Below the pieces are notes generated by a model. The model was not told the DNA's origin and ran no database searches. It was given only the letters and a program-made list of their open reading frames with translations. The position numbers were made by a program, and so were the translations under genes. This document shows positions 9,548 to 14,982 of a stretch of 14,982 bases of DNA, in pieces (position 1 is the stretch's first letter; each line of letters starts with the position of its first letter). Origin of the DNA: Bacteroidales bacterium (lineage in GTDB: Bacteria > Bacteroidota > Bacteroidia > Bacteroidales > JAAUTT01); the NCBI GenBank assembly GCA_012031335.1, contig JAAUTT010000021.1:1-14982 (forward strand). Direction: 5' to 3'.

Positions 9548-9787
9548 TTAGACAACATAAAAATATTCCGGCCCAAAATGTTTTATAATCTTTTTGTCTA
9601 TTGTCCACAACACAGATTTGGATTCCGTGGTGGCATAAATAATTGCGTAATTAATTAACCCAATGCCGCTCTCATAACATTTATTTTCAAACGAATATTT
9701 GCCATCATAAAATCCTATTCCGTTAATATTTACTTTTGGTAAGATCTCCCAAATGCCAATTATTTTAGCACTCTCGTGTTCTTTGAC
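9548..9787 (-). pseudogene. C-terminal half of a PIN-domain (VapC-like) toxin
   Basis: The minus strand encodes about 79 codons ending in the typical PIN tail: KIIGIWEILPKVNINGIGFY, then ESGIGLINYAIIYATTESKS and VLWTIDKKIIKHF before the stop at 9548-9550. Known PIN ribonucleases carry an acidic residue in the first motif and a conserved D in the (S/T)xxDAxxxA helix. Here that helix reads LINYAIIYAT, with Asn where Asp is usual, and the N-terminal half with the first catalytic Asp is absent. An in-frame stop lies at 9788-9790 and no antitoxin gene is seen. I regard it as a dead toxin-antitoxin relic. Confidence 0.6.
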
Positions 9788-9824
9788 TCACGTATCGTAT
9801 ATAAAATACTCAACTGAAATTTTT

Positions 9825-9941
9825 TTGCAATATGTTATTTGAACTCTGTGAGATATTAGAATGGAAACTTGCAACCATGTGTATCTGAAACAGCAATGAT
9901 AAATTTAAGCGTATTTATTACAATTATTATTAAATTGCAAC
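9825..9941 (+). promoter_or_regulatory. Upstream region of GH27 gene with three TTGCAA palindromes
   Basis: The hexamer TTGCAA, its own reverse complement, occurs at 9825-9830, 9869-9874 and 9936-9941, the last 55 bp before the GH27 start codon. The second and third copies share the extension TTGCAAC. Such spacing suggests possible operator sites, though AT-rich DNA makes one or two chance copies plausible. No clear TAnnTTTG -7 box was found. Confidence 0.25.
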
Positions 9942-9995
9942 TACATTTTAAAACACTACTATTCTGGAATCAACTAACTTAAAAATAATTAACTA

Positions 9996-11337
9996 ATGAA
10001 AATCAAATATTTAATTCCTTTAATATTCCTGTTTCTGCAATGCCAGAATAAGGTTCAGAAACCTGAGAACGAGAAAGCTCCTCTGGCACAAAAACCTCCC
10101 ATGGGTTGGAACAGCTATAACTGCTTTGGCGGCAATGTTACCGAAGCTGAGGTAAAGGCCAATGCCGATTACATGGCCGAGAAGCTCAAACAATACGGCT
10201 GGGAATATATTGTGGTTGATTTCCTGTGGTATTGCGACGATCAGGATTCGTGGGAAAAGTTTGCTAACCGCCGCCCGCAACAGCATATCGACGAATTCGG
10301 AAGGTTGATTCCTTCTGAAAAATTGCATCCCTCTTCGGCTGAAGGTAAAGGCCTGAAACCGCTTGGTGATTATATACACAGCAAGGGTTTGAAATTCGGA
10401 TTACACATTATGCGCGGTGTTCCACGTCAGGCGGTGGAAAATAACACACCTATAAAGAATTCCACAGCAAAAGCTGCCGAAGTGGCCAATCTGCCAGACA
10501 CCTGTATATGGTATGGTGGTTTGGTTGGATTAAATATGACCAAAGAAGGAGCCCAGGAATATTATAACTCCCTATTTGAGCTTTATGCAACTTGGGGTGT
10601 GGATTATATTAAAGTCGATGATATTGTATTCCCCTACCATGCCGATGAAATTGAAGCCGTTCGCAAAGCTATCGATAATTGTGGCCGAGATATCGTGCTG
10701 AGCCTCTCTCCTGGTCCGGCCTTTATAGGTAACCCAAAACACCTGCGCGAAAATGCTAATCTGTGGCGCATTTCGGGTGACTTCTGGGATAAGTGGTCGG
10801 CCCTGAAACGCCAGCTCGAGCTTTGCCGCGACTGGGCACCCCATGTAACTGAAGGAGCCTGGCCCGATGCCGATATGCTTCCCTTAGGAAAACTGAATAT
10901 CCGCACTGAATTGAAAGATCATCCTGTTCGAACTACCAATTTCACCAAAGATGAACAGTACTTCCTGATGACGTTATGGTCGATCTTCCGCTCGCCCTTA
11001 TGTTTGGTGGCAATATGCCCGATAACGACGAGTTTACCCTTCGCTCATCACCAACGAAGAGGTGCTGCGTGTAAACCAGTATACCATCAATAATCGCGAA
11101 ATAAGCTTCAGCGACAGCGTTAGCATCTGGGTTGCCGACGATAAGGAAAACGGCGCAAAATACCTGGCAGTGATGAATGTTGGCTCTTTCGCCAAAAAAG
11201 TAATTCTTCCGGTGGAAAAAACAGGTGTAACAGGTAAAGCTACTATTCGCGATTTATGGAAGAAAGCTGAGTTAACCGGCGATGGAACCATTGAAGTTCC
11301 TGCTCATGGTGCGGGGTTATTTTCGGTGAAGGAATAA
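9996..11337 (+). CDS. GH27 alpha-galactosidase-like glycoside hydrolase (two frameshifts)
   Basis: Retaining glycoside hydrolase predicted to release terminal alpha-linked galactose or a related sugar. The N-terminus (MKIKYLIPLIFLFLQC) is a signal or lipoprotein-type peptide, with Gln before the Cys, which is unusual for a lipobox. The (beta/alpha)8 domain opens with PPMGWNSYNCFGG; YIKVDD carries the putative nucleophile D208, and RISGD carries the putative acid/base D262. The usual substrate-binding DDGW is replaced here by VDFLWYCDD, as in the VDIQWY subgroup. The frame runs to 11093 only by misreading. One C more at 10995-10997 and one T more at 11040-11041 restore MFGGNMPDNDEFTLSLITNE and lead into the C-terminal beta-sandwich (NREISFSDSVSIWVADD ... 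AHGAGLFSVKE), ending at 11337 with about 447 residues. It stands alone between minus-strand genes, with its own upstream region and a hairpin after it. Confidence 0.88.
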
Positions 11338-11367
11338 TTGATCTAAGGCTAAAAACCACATAATGCA

Positions 11368-11401
11368 AATTTGCAGGAAGAACTTATTCTTCCTGCAAAT
11401 T
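11368..11401. terminator. Bidirectional terminator-like hairpin between convergent genes
   Basis: Perfect 15-bp stem AATTTGCAGGAAGAA (11368-11382) with its complement at 11387-11401 and a 4-nt loop. It lies in the 88-bp gap between the GH27 stop (11337) and the NPP stop (11426). The flanks are only mildly T/A-rich. The position and perfection make a shared transcription stop the best reading. Confidence 0.8.
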
Positions 11402-11425
11402 ACTTCATGTAAATTCCAACTACAC

Positions 11426-12961
11426 TTATTTTTCTCTTGTAGTTTTTGTATAATTTAAATATATCTTATCCTTAAAAGATGTAAAACTCGCATGGAGCTT
11501 ATACTTCCCATTACTATAATTTGTGTCGGCATGGATCAGGTAATCCTCTTTTTTTGATTTTTCGCTTGAAGAGATAAATAATTCGGTCATTACCCTACCC
11601 TCCACCTGTTTAGGGACTTCAATGTCCTGCAGTTTTAATATAGTAGGCATTATATCCACCAAGCTGGTTGGAAATTCACTTTTAAAACCATTGGATTTAA
11701 AGTCGGGGCCAGCAGCAATGAGGAGTGTGGAGATTTCAAACGGACTGGAACATCCATGACCTGCCACTCCATAAGAGGTGCTTCGGCCGGGATAACCAAA
11801 TTCATTTTTAAGGCTGTCCCAGGCATAATCAAAAAGGATATCTGGTTTTCTTTCGCTATGATCGAAATGAATAGCATTAAATGACAATGTACCCGGAACA
11901 TGACCCAACTTTTTGTTTTTAGAACTGCAGTCAGTAAATATTGCACCTACCCAATCCTGTTGCTGCAACAAAGTAACGATATTGCCGATTGTTGCTATAT
12001 CTCTGTTTTTAATATACACAGCTCCACCAACCACAACAACATCATCCGAAAGTTTATCCTTTTTATACCCTTTTTCAATTAAGATATTTACCAGGTTATT
12101 CTTGCCGGTATGGGTTACAAATCCATGATCAGTCGATATCATAATATTCACCTGAGATTCCAACCCTTTTTTAGTTATTTCGTCCAAAATACGTCCAAGC
12201 TGGCTATCAGCAAAGGTTATGGAAGCTATTGTTTCGGGAGAACCAACACCTTTGGCATGGGCAGTACCGTCGGGATCGGAGAACCAAATGATGCTGACTT
12301 CAGGCCCGTTTTTAGCCATTCCAAAATGCATGTATGCATTGGTAATCCACTGGTGACGAGGGCCATTCTTTTTTCCGTCAACTTCAGGAATTGGTCCGAT
12401 TGCCTTGAAAAGCGTATCGGAAAAAGATGTCGGTTGGATAAAATTGGGATTTATAACAGGACTGGATAATGTAGCATTGGGATTGAGTAAATAGGATTGA
12501 CCGGTGGAACCCGTGCTGAATATCATCAGATTTTTACCATTTTTCTGTAATAATTCAGATAAGGTAACAGAAGTATATAGTTTTCCTCCAGTAACTTTCT
12601 GGATTTGCAATAAAGCATGAGCATCGTCGGTAGAAATTCCTTTCACAGGATCAACCTCAGGAAAAAAAACGCTGTTCCCCATTAACCCGTTAACGGCAGG
12701 ATAAGCCCCTGTTGACATGGCAGCAGAGTTAACCCTGGTTACTGTTGGAAAAACACTATGATGATTAGAGGAAACGCATCCTTTTTTAATCAGCTTAAAA
12801 GTGTTAGGCATAATTTCGGATGTTACATAATCGCTCCTTAACCCATCAAAAATAACTATCAAGGTTTTCGTGTTCTGAACTTCCTGGGCATTTACATTAC
12901 CCACACACAGTATTGCAGTATAAGCCAAAAAAGCTATAACAATTCTTAAATTGAAACACAT
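11426..12961 (-). CDS. Exported type I phosphodiesterase/nucleotide pyrophosphatase family protein
   Basis: Intact 511-residue member of the NPP branch of the alkaline phosphatase superfamily, a two-metal (zinc) hydrolase of phosphodiesters or phosphomonoesters. A signal peptide (to about A25) precedes IVIFDGLRSDY (D39), the nucleophile T75 in FPTVTRVNS, DPDGTAHAKG (D231, H235), STDHGF (D278, H279) and VAGHGCSS (H402), so the complete metal set is present. The C-terminal ~60 residues (SSSEKSKKEDYLIHA onwards) are an extra tail after the usual domain end at VPKQVEGRVM. Only 5 bp separate its ATG from the stop of the PHP gene, so the two are surely co-transcribed. It is expected in the periplasm or on the outer membrane. 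Unlike the truncated NPP at 2678-3736 it is catalytically complete. The substrate is not deducible from sequence. Confidence 0.92.
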   Translation of the reverse strand: MCFNLRIVIAFLAYTAILCVGNVNAQEVQNTKTLIVIFDGLRSDYVTSEIMPNTFKLIKKGCVSSNHHSVFPTVTRVNSAAMSTGAYPAVNGLMGNSVFFPEVDPVKGISTDDAHALLQIQKVTGGKLYTSVTLSELLQKNGKNLMIFSTGSTGQSYLLNPNATLSSPVINPNFIQPTSFSDTLFKAIGPIPEVDGKKNGPRHQWITNAYMHFGMAKNGPEVSIIWFSDPDGTAHAKGVGSPETIASITFADSQLGRILDEITKKGLESQVNIMISTDHGFVTHTGKNNLVNILIEKGYKKDKLSDDVVVVGGAVYIKNRDIATIGNIVTLLQQQDWVGAIFTDCSSKNKKLGHVPGTLSFNAIHFDHSERKPDILFDYAWDSLKNEFGYPGRSTSYGVAGHGCSSPFEISTLLIAAGPDFKSNGFKSEFPTSLVDIMPTILKLQDIEVPKQVEGRVMTELFISSSEKSKKEDYLIHADTNYSNGKYKLHASFTSFKDKIYLNYTKTTREK

Positions 12962-12966
12962 AATTT

Positions 12967-14148
12967 TTAAGGTATTAAGTTAAATTCATACATTAAAGCT
13001 TTATCCGGAGCTATATGAGCATTTTTCACTTCAACTTTTAGCCTGTATGTTTTACCCTTAACTAAATTCTTATCATCTAAAATAAGGGCACAATTACCGT
13101 TTGCCTTTAAAATAAACTGTTTCTGCGAAATATTCAGGCCATCGGTATCTTTCACCTCGATATTATAGGGTATCCCTGCTTTATTCTTTAATTCAACAAT
13201 AAAGCTTTTATCGTTGGTATGAATAGTTTTCATGAAGACAGCATTGGCAAAAAGAAGCTTTACAAATTTTTCGTCGCCATAAATATAATTTTGAGAATAA
13301 GCAACTGTTTGTCTGTTGATCAGGGCTTGCTGTATACTGCTGGCAGACCGTTCATTGGCAAATATGATAGTCATTGACCGATAACTTCCTTCTTCCAGGC
13401 GAAACAGAGGATTGTGTGCATCTGTATTTGAAATAAGCGTAAGATTATAGTCGTTGCACCATTTAAATATTTCAGGATAATAACGGTCGCGGTTATTTAC
13501 TTCAATGCCATTTATCAATCCCATCTTCAAAAGCTCTGTATGAACAGGATGCCAGATTGCACGGGTGCCCGGCTGTTTATCCCACGGGTGATTCCAAAAC
13601 ACAAAGCCGCCCTGCTTTTTTGCTTCATCGAGGGCTTCCTTTATGGTAGCAGGGTCGGATGGTTTTTGCTTGTTTACAAATTTTTCAAAGCTATTGGCAT
13701 CCTTTATAAAAATAGCATTAAAATGCCCGGCAGAAGTATCGCGGGTTATTTCGGTACCTCTAATGAGGATGATACCAAGCCTTTTTGCAGTATTTTCAGC
13801 AATTTCGTAAGCCTGGTTATGATTATTCGATGAGAAGTACGATGCTTTGGGTCTATACTCCAGGTGATCGGTAATAGCTATGGCGTCGAGTCCTTCAAGA
13901 AAAGCTTCTTCAACCCTTGTTGTAGGCCATACATAGCCGTCGGAAAATACTGTGTGAAGATGGAAATCGGCTTTTAAAACAGAATAACCTTCGATATCCG
14001 GAAGCTCCAGAACAGAGCGGTCCATTTGATAAAAGAATTTTTTCATTTGCGGAAAAGCAACATCTACATTACGTTCAGCTCTTTCCTGCGCAAAAGTTAT
14101 ATTAAAAAGAGAGAATGAGCATATTAAAAAAAATAAAAGAAATTTCAT
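12967..14148 (-). CDS. Exported PHP-domain phosphoesterase (Sb-PDE-like)
   Basis: A 393-residue protein with a cleavable signal peptide (MKFLLFFLICSFSLFNITFA) and a PHP metallohydrolase domain. Metal ligands are visible in family order: H63 and H65 in DFHLHTVFSDG with D70, D94-H95 in ITDH, E133 in RGTEIT, H142 in GHFNAIF, H187 in WNHP, E216 in GIEVNN, and D243 and H245 in NTDAHNP. PHP proteins hydrolyse phosphoesters with a two- or three-metal centre. This exported form with a C-terminal beta-domain (about 290-393) resembles the phosphodiesterases annotated as the Sb-PDE family, an assignment from memory that should be checked. It follows the SusD-like gene by about 100 bp containing a hairpin and precedes the NPP gene by 5 bp, so it sits inside an operon for uptake and breakdown of an organophosphate or phosphodiester. 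Confidence 0.88.
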   Translation of the reverse strand: MKFLLFFLICSFSLFNITFAQERAERNVDVAFPQMKKFFYQMDRSVLELPDIEGYSVLKADFHLHTVFSDGYVWPTTRVEEAFLEGLDAIAITDHLEYRPKASYFSSNNHNQAYEIAENTAKRLGIILIRGTEITRDTSAGHFNAIFIKDANSFEKFVNKQKPSDPATIKEALDEAKKQGGFVFWNHPWDKQPGTRAIWHPVHTELLKMGLINGIEVNNRDRYYPEIFKWCNDYNLTLISNTDAHNPLFRLEEGSYRSMTIIFANERSASSIQQALINRQTVAYSQNYIYGDEKFVKLLFANAVFMKTIHTNDKSFIVELKNKAGIPYNIEVKDTDGLNISQKQFILKANGNCALILDDKNLVKGKTYRLKVEVKNAHIAPDKALMYEFNLIP

Positions 14149-14185
14149 GTTTTATTATTATTAAATTTTCGATTTTCAAAACCGG

Positions 14186-14237
14186 TAAAACATCTTTATC
14201 CCTTTCCCATAGTAGGTGTTTGGATAAAGATGCTTTA
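14186..14237 (-). promoter_or_regulatory. Intercistronic hairpin between SusD-like and PHP genes
   Basis: In the minus-strand transcript, 16 nt at 14237-14222 pair with 14201-14186 around a 20-nt loop. The core is a perfect 11 bp (CATCTTTATCC with GGATAAAGATG on the plus strand), extended by one G-U wobble that pairs only in the minus-strand RNA and four more pairs. It starts 12 bases after the corrected SusD stop. It may attenuate transcription or protect the susCD end of the message so that downstream enzymes are made at a lower level. Confidence 0.55.
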
Positions 14238-14249
14238 AATATCTGGGTA

Positions 14250-14982
14250 TTACTCGTTCCACCACACCTTTTATTAATATCGTCTGTACCACCAAGGTTT
14301 TGGATTGCCTTTTCGTAATTTGTTTGATTATAGAAAGAAACTGTTGGAGGATATGGCAGGCGGGAAGGCATTACCTGGTTGTTCTGAACAGCCGGTCCAA
14401 CCGGGAGTACAGGAAATCCCGTGCGGCGTTTTTCAAACCAGGACTGGTAATCGGTAAAGAAATAATTCAGATATTTTTGAAAGATGATACTGTTCAGAGT
14501 ACCATCGTATGCAGCAGTGGGATTATCGAAATATCCGGCAGGAGTAGTTAATCCCCAACGAACCATTGCCGCATTCACCCCTGATTCGTAAAATGCTTTC
14601 GGATTTCCGTCTATTGTTCCTTTAAGAGCCAGTTCGGCTTTAATAAATTCTAGTTCTGCAAAAGTCATCATAGCCCCAATAAGCGATGACGATTGAAGGC
14701 CAGCAACATACGATGATCTTTGACCAGCTGGATAAGTAACTGATTCGGGATATCCGCTTGGGATGCCATCATAACCGGTTACACTTCCAACCACTTTCGA
14801 TTTTGTAGCCCAAAAATAGAAACGGGGATCTTTCATTTCTTCCATTTTTGAAATGAAATAAGTTGAAAAGCCCCAATCTTCGCTAAAATCGCGAAAACGA
14901 CTGGATAAGAAAGGATTGTCAAATGGAGTAATGTTGGTAAACCGCAATATTGCATCATCAGCAGTACTTGTAAAAACCGGAT
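14250..14982 (-). CDS. SusD/RagB-family nutrient-binding outer-membrane lipoprotein (5' partial, 3' frameshift)
   Basis: C-terminal portion of a SusD-like protein, open to the right edge (first readable residues TSTADDAILRFTNITPF). It binds the substrate at the cell surface for its SusC partner, expected just beyond the window. Family hallmarks are FAELEFIKAELALKG, YESGVNAAMVRWG, NYFFTDYQSWFEKRRTGFP and RLPYPPTVSFYNQTNYEKAI. The uncorrected frame runs on to 14102, but adding one A to the run complementary to 14269-14272 changes the end to GGTDDINKKVWWNE and a stop at 14250-14252, exactly the usual VWW(D/N) ending of the SusD-like_2 type group. The corrected end is therefore preferred. It heads the operon with the PHP and NPP genes. 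Confidence 0.9.

Noticed and set aside
14102..14249. C-terminal extension of the SusD-like protein past 14250
   Set aside because: The extension reads through intergenic DNA and over the PHP start; a one-base correction gives the family's normal VWWNE ending at 14250.
1796..14272. Programmed ribosomal frameshifting as the cause of the split frames
   Set aside because: The breaks occur in many unrelated genes, go in both directions, and lie at ordinary homopolymers without a shared slippery site and downstream structure.
1..14982. CRISPR array, tRNA, rRNA, integrase or anti-phage defence genes
   Set aside because: No regularly spaced short repeats, no tRNA or rRNA-like segment and no such protein motifs were seen; the only toxin-antitoxin trace is the PIN fragment.

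Overview
The window looks like a chromosomal segment of a Bacteroidota bacterium. The evidence is a type IX secretion (T9SS) C-terminal sorting domain, a TonB-dependent receptor with an N-terminal CarboxypepD_reg-like domain, a SusD-type outer-membrane lipoprotein, a choice-of-anchor L protein, AT-rich intergenic DNA and start codons without Shine-Dalgarno sequences. Genus cannot be told. No rRNA, tRNA, CRISPR array or intact mobile element was seen.

Layout. (1) 2-2735 (+): the C-terminal part of a very large secreted, multi-module carbohydrate-binding protein ending in a T9SS sorting domain; its catalytic part, if any, lies left of the window. (2) 2678-7805 (-): a TonB-dependent receptor, a terminator-like hairpin, a small exported protein of unknown family, and a nucleotide pyrophosphatase/phosphodiesterase (NPP) gene whose 3' third is missing where it meets gene 1. 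(3) 8115-9787: a patch of decayed DNA with a beta-sandwich-like fragment (+), a choice-of-anchor L/OmpA protein broken by several frameshifts (-), and the C-terminal half of a PIN-domain toxin (-). (4) 9996-11337 (+): a lone GH27 alpha-galactosidase-like gene with two frameshifts, closed by a hairpin shared with the convergent operon. (5) 11426-14982 (-): an apparent operon SusD-like protein / PHP-domain phosphoesterase / NPP phosphodiesterase; the SusC partner should lie right of the window.

How the genes may work together. Operon 5 pairs an outer-membrane nutrient-binding lipoprotein with two exported metal-dependent phosphoesterases and no glycosidase. Region 2 also puts an NPP enzyme next to an outer-membrane receptor. 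I infer a capacity to capture and strip phosphoesters (nucleotides, phospholipid head groups or similar) alongside the usual glycan modules (GH27 and the T9SS carbohydrate-binding protein).

A dominant feature is the density of single-base indels, nearly all in 3-6 base homopolymers. At least twelve are needed to restore seven reading frames, yet the 511-codon NPP, the 393-codon PHP gene and about 1009 codons of the receptor are clean. Sequencing or assembly error is the simplest explanation for most of them. The missing gene ends at 2.7-2.9 kb, 8.1-8.3 kb and 9.5-9.8 kb cannot be explained that way and look like real gene loss or rearrangement.
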